NCBI GenBank assembly: GCA_902362375.1 | Contig: CABIVS010000006.1 | Coordinates: 248,001 to 312,000 of the forward strand | Reading direction: 5' to 3' | Source: Bacteroidaceae bacterium | GTDB lineage: Bacteria; Bacteroidota; Bacteroidia; Bacteroidales; Bacteroidaceae | DNA: 64,000 bases | In this document: positions 1-7,717 of the stretch, piece after piece | Position numbering within the stretch: the first letter of the stretch is position 1 | Layout: each line of letters opens with the position of its first letter | Position numbers and translations under genes: made by a program | Notes under the pieces: generated by a model | Told to the model about the DNA's origin: nothing | The model's database searches: none | Seen by the model: only the letters and a program-made list of their open reading frames with translations

Positions 1-1
1 G

Positions 2-1219
2 ATTGAAGATAACCGTTCGGGCGACTCGCTGGCGGTGATTACTATCAATAATAAACTTCAGTCTATGACGCAGATTGATGCCAGTGAAAATATGATGAAC
101 TGGGCGAATGTGACGCTTTGGGAAGCTACGGATAAAGAAATACAAAACAACGAACTTCCTGAGGAAGCGGTAGGCCGTGTGCGTTCTGTAAGTTTTGCGA
201 TGATTAACCTGCAAGATGGTGAAGCCTTGCCCAAGGAGATTCGGCATTTGAAATATATAGAATCATTCGCAGTTCAGAGTAATGAAAACAGTCAGATCCG
301 TACAATCTCTCTAGGAGAGGAAATCGGTGAGTTACAATATTTGAAACATTTGACTGTATATTCTGTAGGTATCAATGCTTTCCCCGATAATTTTATTAAC
401 TTAGGGAATAAGCTGGAAACATTGTATTTGGGAAGTAACAATTTCCCGTCATTGTCTGTGATTACCAATGTGGTGAATCAGAAGAATTTCGGCAAGTTGA
501 AGGCTTTGACATTGACCGGATGCCGTGCTACGGATGTATTGCGTGATTTAAGTCTTATTAGTGGAGGCAAATATAATGGAAGAGACGTCGGCTTGCATGC
601 AGACGTATCCAAAGAATACACGGAAAAAGAAGCCTTCTTGAAATTGTTGACATGGGATAAGTTGATTTCATTAGAAATGTCGTATAACTTCCTCGAAGGA
701 GAATTCCCGACGGACGAAGAAGTGAAGAATGCGTTGACAGCAGCGAAGAAACCGCTTACTTATCAGCAAGAAGATTTCTTTACTAAAGATGAACTGGATG
801 CTACTCCTGCTATCTATGAGTCTAAGTTATCTCAGGATACTTGCCAATGGTTGTTATCCACTGACAATTGGGTTACTTATAAGGATCAGGATGCGTTAAG
901 AGGACAGGATATTCTGCGTGTATTGCCGTTTGCCCGTACGTTACATCTTAATCTGAACTTCATGACTGGTAAAATACCGAATTGGTTGCTGTTCCATCCG
1001 TACTTTGCATACTGGAATCCGGAAACGATGGTATTTAACCAGCAGGAAGGGGGTAAGAATTCTTCAGGAGATACAGTTGGATTCAGCAATGTGGAACTCG
1101 TGAACTACGATTATTCTTACTACTACGGCAGTGAAGACCCTGGAACAAACCAAAAGGTTGACGGCGTAGCTTATCCGTTGTATTACAAAGTATTTGTATT
1201 ATCGGATACAGTAGAATAA
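2..1219 (+). CDS. Leucine-rich-repeat-like surface protein, C-terminal part (cut by window edge)
   Basis: The reading frame is open from the first bases of the window, so the true start lies upstream and only about 405 C-terminal residues are present; the GTG at 35 is probably internal. The visible part has irregular leucine-rich-repeat-like segments (for example LPKEIRHLKYIESF and KLETLYLGSNNFPSLS) followed by a Tyr/Asp-rich end. Such proteins in Bacteroides are usually exported and surface-attached, but the signal region is outside the window. It lies 33 nt before the subtilisin-like lipoprotein and probably shares its transcript. No catalytic motif is seen. The family assignment is loose; the partial status is certain. 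Confidence 0.6.
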   Translation: MEDNRSGDSLAVITINNKLQSMTQIDASENMMNWANVTLWEATDKEIQNNELPEEAVGRVRSVSFAMINLQDGEALPKEIRHLKYIESFAVQSNENSQIRTISLGEEIGELQYLKHLTVYSVGINAFPDNFINLGNKLETLYLGSNNFPSLSVITNVVNQKNFGKLKALTLTGCRATDVLRDLSLISGGKYNGRDVGLHADVSKEYTEKEAFLKLLTWDKLISLEMSYNFLEGEFPTDEEVKNALTAAKKPLTYQQEDFFTKDELDATPAIYESKLSQDTCQWLLSTDNWVTYKDQDALRGQDILRVLPFARTLHLNLNFMTGKIPNWLLFHPYFAYWNPETMVFNQQEGGKNSSGDTVGFSNVELVNYDYSYYYGSEDPGTNQKVDGVAYPLYYKVFVLSDTVE

Positions 1220-1252
1220 ATATCATTAACAAGAATAATTTAATAAGGAACA

Positions 1253-3346
1253 ATGAAGAATAAATTCTTATATACAGCACTGTTTGCCTTGACGCTGACT
1301 GCCTGCTCGGAACAAGAGCTGATTGAACAACCGTCCACCCCGACAGGGGGGACGGAAGTCCAACTTCCGACGGATGTCACTTCCGGTGAATTGCTGATAA
1401 AGTTCGACCCGGCAATGACGGAGATCCTTGACCGGACTCTTGCGGTTGCTACCAGAAGCGGGGGAGCTATGACCCGTTCCGGGATTCCTTCTACCGACGA
1501 GGTGTTGGCTATTCTGGGGGCTTATCATTTTGAACGTATATTTCCGGTAGATCCCAGAAATGAAGAACGGACCCGCACCGCAGGATTGCATCTGTGGTAT
1601 CGGGTGAAGTTTGATGAAAATACGGATGTGAAAGAAGCAGCCCGCCGGCTCAGTCAGTTGGGCGAAGTTTCCAAAGTACAGGCAAACAGCCGCATTCAAC
1701 GTGCTTACAAGAAACAATCCTATCGCACTTATATTAGCGAAAGCGCTTTGAAACAAAAGGCAACTACGCGTGCGGGGAAAACAGAAAGCATATTCGATGA
1801 TCCCGGTCTGTCGTATCAATGGCATTATATCAACAGCGGAGTTAATGCATTTGATAATCAGAATGAACTGCAGAATGGTTCGAAAGCAGGATGTGATGTC
1901 GATTGTGCGGAAGCATGGAAGAAATGTACGGGTGACCCGTCTATTATTGTTGCCGTGCTGGACGAAGGCGTCATGAATACTCATCCCGACTTGATAAATA
2001 ATATCTGGATTAACGAAGGCGAAAAATTGTATGCCGGTAAAGATGCCGACGGTAACGGTTATGAGGATGATCAGTACGGTTACAACTTCGTAAGCAATTC
2101 GCCTGTTATTACATGGCAGGATATCAACGATTCGGGACATGGCACACACGTTGCCGGTACGATTGCTGCTATGAACGGCAATCACGAAGGCGTCTGCGGT
2201 ATCGCCGGTGGCGACGGTACACCTAATTCGGGCGTGAAGATAATGTCGTGTCAGGTGTTTTCCGGTGAGTATGGTGTGAGTCTGGATGGTGAGGCGCGGG
2301 CTATCAAATATGCGGCAGATAATGGCGCTGTTATCCTGCAATGTAGCTGGGGTTACAACTCTGCTTTGGCAAGTCTGGTAGACGGATATACTCCGGGTCC
2401 GGGTTCGGAAGAAGAATGGTCGGAACTTTATCCGTTGGAAAAAGAAGCATTGGATTACTTTATCAACAATGCCGGTTCTCCCAATGGGGTGATCGACGGT
2501 GGTCTGGCAATTTTCGCTTCCGGCAATGAATATGCGGCTATGCCTTCTTTCCCTGCTGCTTACTCTAAATGCATATCAGTAAGTGCGGTGGCTGCCGACT
2601 TTACTCCGGCTTCTTATACCGACTATGGTAAGGAAGTCACGATCTCAGCTCCGGGCGGTGATACGGAATATTATAATCCGGTGGGAGAGAATGATCCTGA
2701 AATATGGGAAGAAATAGACGGTGCTCATTCCGGTTCTATTCTCTCCACATTGATAAAGGACGGTCAGCCTGCCTATGGATATATGGACGGTACGTCTATG
2801 GCTTGCCCGCATGTATCGGGAGTAGCTGCACTGGGATTGTCGTATGCCGTTAAGTTGCGTCGTCACTTTAAGGCAAGCGAGTTTGTGGAACTGTTGAAAA
2901 AATCAGCGAAGCCGCTGGATCCCTATTATAGTAATGGAGCAGTGAAAAGGTTCTATCGTAACCATCTTACTCACGGAGCTTCCGCTACGAAAGTAGAGTT
3001 GTCGAGATACGTCGGCAAGATGGGTGAGGGACTGGCAAACGCCGGAGAGTTGTTGAACAAAATCGACGGCAGCGGTTCGGATATGGTAGTGCCTAACGTA
3101 TATGTGTCAGAAGCAGCAACATCGACGGTAGACCTTGCTTCCTACTTTGTAAATGGCGAGAACCTGACTTATACCTGTACATCTGCTGATACAGCTATTG
3201 CTACGGTAAAGGTAACAGGTACGCTGATGGAGGTATCCGGCGTAAAAACCGGAGCGACCCGTATCACGGTGAAAGTAAGCAATGGAACGGAGCAAACAAT
3301 CACCGTCACAGTTCGTAAAAAAGCCAATGACAACGGTTGGATGTAA
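1253..3346 (+). CDS. Subtilisin-like serine protease lipoprotein (S8 family)
   Basis: Exported peptidase. A lipoprotein signal ends in LTAC with Cys18 as the lipid site. Residues about 40-155 look like an inhibitor-type propeptide. The S8 catalytic domain follows, with Asp237 (VAVLDEGV), His296 (GHGTHVAGT), oxyanion Asn425 (FASGNE) and Ser515 (GTSMACPHVSG). The last ~90 residues, ending in TVTVRKK, resemble a bacterial Ig-like domain. At 697 aa it is long for a simple subtilase because of the N- and C-terminal additions. All triad residues are intact. It sits between a leucine-rich-repeat protein and a DUF1573 protein with 33- and 12-nt gaps, so one operon is likely. Substrate unknown. The ATG at 1253 is preceded by AAGGAA and gives a perfect signal peptide. 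Confidence 0.93.
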   Translation: MKNKFLYTALFALTLTACSEQELIEQPSTPTGGTEVQLPTDVTSGELLIKFDPAMTEILDRTLAVATRSGGAMTRSGIPSTDEVLAILGAYHFERIFPVDPRNEERTRTAGLHLWYRVKFDENTDVKEAARRLSQLGEVSKVQANSRIQRAYKKQSYRTYISESALKQKATTRAGKTESIFDDPGLSYQWHYINSGVNAFDNQNELQNGSKAGCDVDCAEAWKKCTGDPSIIVAVLDEGVMNTHPDLINNIWINEGEKLYAGKDADGNGYEDDQYGYNFVSNSPVITWQDINDSGHGTHVAGTIAAMNGNHEGVCGIAGGDGTPNSGVKIMSCQVFSGEYGVSLDGEARAIKYAADNGAVILQCSWGYNSALASLVDGYTPGPGSEEEWSELYPLEKEALDYFINNAGSPNGVIDGGLAIFASGNEYAAMPSFPAAYSKCISVSAVAADFTPASYTDYGKEVTISAPGGDTEYYNPVGENDPEIWEEIDGAHSGSILSTLIKDGQPAYGYMDGTSMACPHVSGVAALGLSYAVKLRRHFKASEFVELLKKSAKPLDPYYSNGAVKRFYRNHLTHGASATKVELSRYVGKMGEGLANAGELLNKIDGSGSDMVVPNVYVSEAATSTVDLASYFVNGENLTYTCTSADTAIATVKVTGTLMEVSGVKTGATRITVKVSNGTEQTITVTVRKKANDNGWM

Positions 3347-3358
3347 TTTTGATATTCA

Positions 3359-4132
3359 ATGAAACCCATTATCTGGATACGGTTATTTATATGTTGTGCG
3401 GTTGTCGGACCGTTCCGGGCGGTAGAAGCCCGGAATGTCCGTTCCGTTCTGCAGGAGGAAGAAATTCTGCGTTTCGACCGGACGGTGCTGGATGTCGGTA
3501 CACTGACCGAAGACGATGCTCCGCAGACCTACCGTTTCACTTGCACGAACGTAAGCGGTAAAACCGTGAAGCTCACCTGTGTGAAGACAACTTGCGGTTG
3601 TACGGCGGCTGATGTCCGTATGGGAGAGATTCTTCCGGGCGAAACAAGAGTGATAGCATTGACTTACACTCCGAAGAATCATCCGGGAACGATCGACACG
3701 AATGCTTTCATCTATCTGGCTTCTTCGGACAGTCTGCCGGCGGCACGCCTCACCTTAAGAGGAAATGTGCTTCCCGGAGCGGATGAATGGGCGCGCTATC
3801 CATATGTAATGGGAAAGTTGAGGCTGAAACAAAATCGGATGGAATTTCGCGAAGTGGCTGCTGGAAAGCGTCTTTCGGAACGAATTCTGTGCGGTAACAG
3901 CAGCGACAAACCACTACGCTTGTCGGCTTCCCAGCTTCCGGCATTCGCTGCTTTCCGTACGGAACCGGAAGTGATCACTCCGGGTAGTGAAGCCGATATA
4001 GTGGTTACGATAGATAGCTCACTGATTCCTGCGGATAAAGGCAGTTCATTTACCTTTCCGCTTGTGATAGAAGGAGTGGAGGGGCAACCGTCGGAACGGA
4101 CATTGAATATTAAAGTAAACCGTATTAAATAA
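3359..4132 (+). CDS. DUF1573 domain exported protein
   Basis: Predicted secreted protein of 257 aa with a signal peptide at residues 1-24 (basic start, hydrophobic core, ending near VEA). Residues about 40-135 match the DUF1573 pattern: a strand-rich domain containing TTCGCTAAD, where DUF1573 proteins typically carry a Cys-Gly-Cys-Thr core, followed by LPGETRVIALTYTPK. This fold is immunoglobulin/ASPM-like and common in Bacteroidetes, with no established enzymatic activity. The second half repeats a similar beta-sandwich pattern without the cysteines. The gene starts 12 nt after the protease stop and 20 nt before the lipocalin-like gene, in the same operon. Its role is unknown; a structural or adaptor role at the cell surface is inference. 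Confidence 0.8.
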   Translation: MKPIIWIRLFICCAVVGPFRAVEARNVRSVLQEEEILRFDRTVLDVGTLTEDDAPQTYRFTCTNVSGKTVKLTCVKTTCGCTAADVRMGEILPGETRVIALTYTPKNHPGTIDTNAFIYLASSDSLPAARLTLRGNVLPGADEWARYPYVMGKLRLKQNRMEFREVAAGKRLSERILCGNSSDKPLRLSASQLPAFAAFRTEPEVITPGSEADIVVTIDSSLIPADKGSSFTFPLVIEGVEGQPSERTLNIKVNRIK

Positions 4133-4152
4133 CGATAAAATAAAAAGAAGAC

Positions 4153-4626
4153 ATGAAGAATATTTTCAAATTAATGGCTTTATTCGCCTTCGTGCTTTGT
4201 TTCTCATCTTGTGATGACGATGAAGATACAGCCCTTCCTACATTGCCGGTCACTGCTGCCAATCTGAACGGAGTATGGCAACTTGCCGAATGGAACGGGC
4301 AGCCTTTGGCGGAAGGTACCTATTGCTACATAAAGTTTAACCGCAAGGAACTCACTTTTGAAATGTACCAGAAGTTCGACAGTATGTACGCACGTTGCAT
4401 CACCGGTTCTTTCAAGATTAAGAACGACCCTTATCTGGGCTACGTGCTTAGCGGAGACTACGATTTCGGCAATGGAGAGTGGAATCACGATTATATCGTA
4501 ACCGATTTGCAGGAATCTGGCTCTATGGTCTGGACGGCAAAAGATGATGATAGCGACGTGAGCAAATATGTGCGTTGTAACAAAGTGCCGGACGAAATTA
4601 TAGCGGAAGTAAAAGTGGACGAATAA
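4153..4626 (+). CDS. Small lipocalin-like lipoprotein
   Basis: A 157-aa lipoprotein with signal peptide MKNIFKLMALFAFVLCFSSC; Cys20 is the lipid site and is followed by an acidic stretch (DDDED), which in Bacteroides fits surface-exported lipoproteins. The mature part begins with NLNGVWQLAEWNGQPL, the typical opening of lipocalin-like (DUF4488/DUF5004-type) small beta-barrel proteins in this phylum. It is the last gene of the exported operon, and a strong terminator follows. No ligand can be named from sequence. The lipocalin label rests on the N-terminal strand motif and size only. Confidence 0.7.
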   Translation: MKNIFKLMALFAFVLCFSSCDDDEDTALPTLPVTAANLNGVWQLAEWNGQPLAEGTYCYIKFNRKELTFEMYQKFDSMYARCITGSFKIKNDPYLGYVLSGDYDFGNGEWNHDYIVTDLQESGSMVWTAKDDDSDVSKYVRCNKVPDEIIAEVKVDE

Positions 4627-4681
4627 AATTGATTTTTAGCTTCTTTAACAGAAAAGGAGTATATAAAACTTTTCGAAATAT

Positions 4682-4720
4682 AAATACCCCTCACAAAACT
4701 CTTTTGTGAGGGGTATTTTT
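4682..4720 (+). terminator. Rho-independent terminator of the exported protease operon
   Basis: A perfect 17-bp stem (4682-4698 with 4702-4718) closes on a three-base CTC loop and ends in a T run. It lies 56 nt after the lipocalin-like gene and before the perR promoter, so it separates the two units. Confidence 0.9.
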
Positions 4721-4830
4721 AAACAAAAAAATTGCTGATCTTTTATTGTCATGCAAATGGATGGTAAGTAAAAGGAAAATAGGTTTTCAATAATAATATT
4801 CTTAAAAAAATACGCCAAAAATATGGGAAT

Positions 4831-4864
4831 TTATTTGATAATTCCAAATAACTCGTTATCTTTG
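4831..4864 (+). promoter_or_regulatory. Bacteroides-type promoter with overlapping palindrome (candidate PerR box)
   Basis: TTTG at 4834-4837, a 19-nt spacer and TATCTTTG at 4857-4864 match the Bacteroides housekeeping promoter consensus exactly. A 21-bp inverted repeat, TTATTTG-N7-CAAATAA at 4831-4851, covers the -33 element and much of the spacer. Its AT-rich 7-mer arms resemble Fur-family operators in style, although the centre is longer than in the classical Per box. Autoregulation of the downstream gene is inference. Confidence 0.75.
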
Positions 4865-4915
4865 CATTAAATTTATACTTGTAATGAATACAACTTTGAA
4901 AAGAAGGAAGATATA

Positions 4916-5344
4916 ATGAAACCATACGAACGATTATTAGAGCATAATATCAAGCCTTCCATGCAGCGTATCGCTATCATGGAATATCTGATGGATAATC
5001 CGATTCATCCATCAGCTGATGATATATATACTGCACTATCTCCTTCGATGCCGACACTTTCAAAAACTACGGTTTACAATACTCTGAAATTGTTTTCTGA
5101 ACAAGGAGCGGCCTTGATGCTTACGATTGATGAGAAGAATACGAACTTTGATGCTGACACTTCCGTACACTCTCATTTTTTGTGCAGGCGTTGTGGACAC
5201 ATTTATGATTTGAAATGCCCGGAAGCCATAAAACAAGTGGAGAATGTAGACATGGATGGTCATCAGGTATCAGAAGTTCATTATTATTATAAAGGTATTT
5301 GCAAGAATTGCTTAAGTAAAGATAAAGAAACACGTATTGACTAA
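4916..5344 (+). CDS. perR: Fur-family peroxide-type regulator (PerR-like)
   Basis: DNA-binding metalloregulator of 142 aa. The N-terminal winged helix has KTTVYNTLKLF as recognition region. The residues that bind the regulatory metal in Bacillus PerR have counterparts here: His31 (HPSADDIY), Asp79 (NFDAD), His85 and His87 (VHSHF) and Asp98. The Asp at position 79, rather than Glu, favours PerR over Fur. The structural zinc site is also present as Cys90-x2-Cys93 and Cys129-x2-Cys132. The next gene, 22 nt downstream, is a rubrerythrin, an enzyme that removes peroxide, which supports a peroxide-sensing role. The promoter carries a palindrome that could be its own operator. Assignment to PerR rather than Fur or Zur is well supported but inferred from ligands and context. 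Confidence 0.88.
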   Translation: MKPYERLLEHNIKPSMQRIAIMEYLMDNPIHPSADDIYTALSPSMPTLSKTTVYNTLKLFSEQGAALMLTIDEKNTNFDADTSVHSHFLCRRCGHIYDLKCPEAIKQVENVDMDGHQVSEVHYYYKGICKNCLSKDKETRID

Positions 5345-5366
5345 TTAATTTAAAATTGAGAAGAAA

Positions 5367-5927
5367 ATGAAAAAATTTAGATGTACTGTATGCGGTTACG
5401 TTCATGAAGGTGACGCAGCTCCTGAAAAATGTCCTTTGTGTAAAGCTCCTGCTAGCAAATTCGTAGAAGTGGTTGAGGTAGAAGGTGGCGCATTGTCTTT
5501 TGCTGACGAACACGTTATTGGTGTGGCAAAAGGTTGTGACGAAGAAATGATTAAGGACCTGAACAATCACTTCATGGGAGAATGTACTGAAGTTGGTATG
5601 TATTTGGCTATGAGCCGTCAGGCAGACCGTGAAGGTTATCCTGAAGTAGCTGAAGCTTTCAAACGTTACGCTTGGGAAGAAGCTGAACATGCTGCTAAGT
5701 TTGCAGAATTGTTGGGCGACTGCGTGTGGGATACTAAAACAAACCTGCAGAAACGCAAAGATGCTGAACAAGGTGCATGCGAAGATAAAAAACGTATCGC
5801 AACTCGTGCTAAAGCTTTGAATCTGGATGCTATCCATGACACTGTACATGAAATGTGCAAAGACGAAGCTCGTCACGGTAAAGGTTTTGAAGGATTGTAC
5901 AACCGTTATTTCGGTGATAAGAAATAA
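5367..5927 (+). CDS. rbr: Reverse rubrerythrin (NADH-dependent peroxide reductase component)
   Basis: Cytosolic non-haem diiron protein of 186 aa that reduces hydrogen peroxide in anaerobes. The rubredoxin-like Fe(Cys)4 domain is N-terminal (Cys6, Cys9, Cys22, Cys25; FRCTVCGY and EKCPLCKAP), the domain order of reverse rubrerythrin rather than the classical form. The four-helix diiron domain follows, with metal-ligand helices in [22 protein letters not shown] and [11 protein letters not shown]. It sits 22 nt after the PerR-like gene with no terminator between, so both are probably expressed from the 4834 promoter. Codon use is biased towards frequent codons, which suggests high expression. 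A terminator follows at 5947. Confidence 0.93.
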   Translation: MKKFRCTVCGYVHEGDAAPEKCPLCKAPASKFVEVVEVEGGALSFADEHVIGVAKGCDEEMIKDLNNHFMGECTEVGMYLAMSRQADREGYPEVAEAFKRYAWEEAEHAAKFAELLGDCVWDTKTNLQKRKDAEQGACEDKKRIATRAKALNLDAIHDTVHEMCKDEARHGKGFEGLYNRYFGDKK

Positions 5928-5946
5928 TTAAGCCTAATAAACTCTT

Positions 5947-5986
5947 AAAAGGTCTGTATTCTGCAACGAATACAGACCTTTTTTAT
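5947..5986 (+). terminator. Terminator after rubrerythrin
   Basis: AAAAGGTCTGTATT pairs perfectly with AATACAGACCTTTT around an 8-nt loop and runs into T residues, directly after the rbr stop codon. Confidence 0.9.
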
Positions 5987-6021
5987 TTATATTTGTCTAT
6001 CAATTTTTAAATACCACAGTT

Positions 6022-6657
6022 ATGAGAAAAGTACAACTATTGTTAGTTTGTTTAATGCTTTCGGCTGTTGCTTTTGCTGCTGATAAAGTGATTAAATTGC
6101 CGAAGCCTAATTTAAACCGTACCGGTGCGGTGATGAAGGCATTGTCTGAACGACATTCAACTCGCGAGTATGCTTCTAAATCATTGAGTCTGTCGGATCT
6201 GTCTGATTTGTTATGGGCTGCTAATGGGATAAACCGTAAGGAATCCGGAATGAGAACAGCTCCATCGGCTTTGAATAAGCAGGATGTGGATGTATATGTA
6301 GTGTTACCTGAAGGGAGTTATCTGTATGATGCTAAAAATCATCAGTTGACTCTGGTTGCTGAAGGAGATCACCGTGGAGCAGTAGCCGGTGGACAGGCAT
6401 TTGTGAAAACAGCTCCGGTGTCTTTGGTGTTAATCAGTGATCTCTCCAGGTTTGGAGATGCGAAGAGTGCACGCAGCCAGTTGATGGGTGCTATGGATTC
6501 CGGCATCGTTTCTCAAAATATTTCAATATTCTGTTCCGCTGCTAACATAGCAACAGTGCCACGCGCCTCGATGGACAATGAACAATTGAAGAAAGTTTTG
6601 AAATTGAAAGATAGCCAAATGCCAATGATGAATCATCCTGTGGGATACTTCAAATAA
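6022..6657 (+). CDS. Exported nitroreductase-family protein (SagB/ThcOx-like)
   Basis: A 211-aa protein with a cleavable signal peptide (residues 1-19, ending AVAFA) followed by a nitroreductase fold. The FMN-site signature is visible at the start of the mature domain: SERHSTREYASKSLSLSDL, then LLWAANGINR and RTAPSALN. These match the short nitroreductases of the SagB type, which use FMN and reduced nicotinamide. An exported member is unusual for a flavin enzyme and implies either that the flavin is loaded outside the cytoplasm or that the protein has another role. A TATATTTG -7 element at 5988-5995 may start its own transcript. Substrate unknown. Confidence 0.82.
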   Translation: MRKVQLLLVCLMLSAVAFAADKVIKLPKPNLNRTGAVMKALSERHSTREYASKSLSLSDLSDLLWAANGINRKESGMRTAPSALNKQDVDVYVVLPEGSYLYDAKNHQLTLVAEGDHRGAVAGGQAFVKTAPVSLVLISDLSRFGDAKSARSQLMGAMDSGIVSQNISIFCSAANIATVPRASMDNEQLKKVLKLKDSQMPMMNHPVGYFK

Positions 6658-6674
6658 GGATTGGCAAGATATAC

Positions 6675-6715
6675 AAAAGAGTGACGGTATCCCGCAAGGA
6701 TACCCTCACTCTTTT
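6675..6715. terminator. Bidirectional terminator between convergent genes
   Basis: AAAAGAGTGA pairs with TCACTCTTTT, and the inner GGTATCC/GGATACC extends the stem. The A run and T run make it usable from both sides: the nitroreductase gene ends before it on + and the exported thioredoxin gene ends after it on -. The stem shares the GTGACGGTATCC core with other repeats described below. Confidence 0.8.
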
Positions 6716-6719
6716 CCTA

Positions 6720-6755
6720 GTATAGCGTTACTATCCCGACCGGATAGCGTCACTA
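6720..6755. repeat. REP-like palindrome with GTGACGCTATCC core
   Basis: TATAGCGTTACTATCC and GGATAGCGTCACTATA form an inverted repeat around CGACC. The right arm is repeated, inverted, at 59627-59641 (15 identical bases), and related forms occur nearby at both places. Confidence 0.6.
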
Positions 6756-6766
6756 TATTTTCTTCT

Positions 6767-7231
6767 TTACTTCAAGAGAAATTCATCAATCGCTTTTTTG
6801 TAAGTTGCCTTGTCAGCAGCTCCACGGAAAAGCTGTGGATCTCCTTTCATGGGAATGAATACAAACAATGGAATACTTGTTGCATTAAATAAAGCTGCCA
6901 GTTCTTTTTGTTTATCTACATTGACTTTGTAGATGACAATTTTTCCGGCATATTCCTTTGCCAATTCTTTCATGATAGGAGCTGTCTGGCGACATGGTCC
7001 GCACCAATCTGCATATAGGTCGATGATGGCGGGCTTATTACCTTTATAATTCCACTCCTTTGATTTCTCATAATCGAAGACGTCTTTCAGAAACATTTCT
7101 TTGTTCATTACGACGACTTCACTGTTACCTGTTACTTCTTTTTTACCTTGATTAGTTTCCCTACTGTCGTTGAATGCGTATACAATCACGCTTATCATGA
7201 CGAGGGCTACCATTACTAATACTTTCTTCAT
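6767..7231 (-). CDS. Exported thioredoxin-like protein
   Basis: A 154-aa thioredoxin-fold protein with an N-terminal signal or anchor (residues 1-20, ending VIVYAF), so it works in the cell envelope. The active site is DLYADWCGPCRQTAP with Cys77 and Cys80; the cis-Pro loop is ATSIPLF. The WCGPC motif favours a reductase or general thiol exchange role over an oxidase. It lies 17 nt downstream of the cytosolic thioredoxin gene on the same strand, an arrangement suggesting paired cytosolic and envelope redox functions on one transcript. The electron donor for the envelope member is not encoded here. It may be lipid-free, since no Cys lipobox is present. Confidence 0.88.
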   Translation of the reverse strand: MKKVLVMVALVMISVIVYAFNDSRETNQGKKEVTGNSEVVVMNKEMFLKDVFDYEKSKEWNYKGNKPAIIDLYADWCGPCRQTAPIMKELAKEYAGKIVIYKVNVDKQKELAALFNATSIPLFVFIPMKGDPQLFRGAADKATYKKAIDEFLLK

Positions 7232-7248
7232 TCGTTATTATTATCTTT

Positions 7249-7548
7249 TTATGTATAATGCTTCTCGATAACCCCTTGTAGTTCGCTACTATGGATTACA
7301 CCGGAATGTCTCCAGACAGCCTCTCCATTCTTGAACAGTATGAAGGTCGGTACAGCTTGTATGCGATATTTAGTAGCCAGGTCTTCATGCTGGTCAACGT
7401 CTATCTTTGCAATACGTGCTTTATCTCCCACAATAAGTTTTAGTTCTTCTAAAACCGGTTTCATTGCTTTGCAAGGTCCACACCATTCTGCAAAGAAATC
7501 AACTAAAACGGGCACTGGTGACTGTATTAAATCTTCAAATTTTTCCAT
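7249..7548 (-). CDS. trxA: Thioredoxin
   Basis: Compact 99-aa cytosolic thioredoxin. It has no signal peptide; the active site is FFAEWCGPCKAMKP (Cys23, Cys26), with the conserved buried Asp in KIDVDQ and the cis-Pro loop in IQAVPTFILF. It would reduce disulfides and supply electrons to reductases and peroxidases, using thioredoxin reductase encoded elsewhere. It is first in a two-gene unit with the exported thioredoxin, and lies near the PerR/rubrerythrin genes, which makes a cluster of redox functions. Bacteroides genomes carry several thioredoxins, so this may not be the main one. Confidence 0.9.
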   Translation of the reverse strand: MEKFEDLIQSPVPVLVDFFAEWCGPCKAMKPVLEELKLIVGDKARIAKIDVDQHEDLATKYRIQAVPTFILFKNGEAVWRHSGVIHSSELQGVIEKHYT

Positions 7549-7717
7549 AATCTTTTCTTTCTTAGAGTTAAAAAGCAGTCTTTGAAGACCGCAAATAAAT
7601 TTTCTATTTTATTAATATAACGAGAAAAAGCAGATTTTGTTCATGAAATAGTAATCAGGGAGTCATCATCTTGTAATGTGAAAGAGGGAACTTTGCGTAT
7701 CTAAAAATAATGGAACT

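Noticed and set aside
1268..2341. 357-aa open frame on the - strand inside the S8 protease gene
   Set aside because: It is antisense to a clear protease with an intact triad, has no signal or motif, and arises from codon structure.
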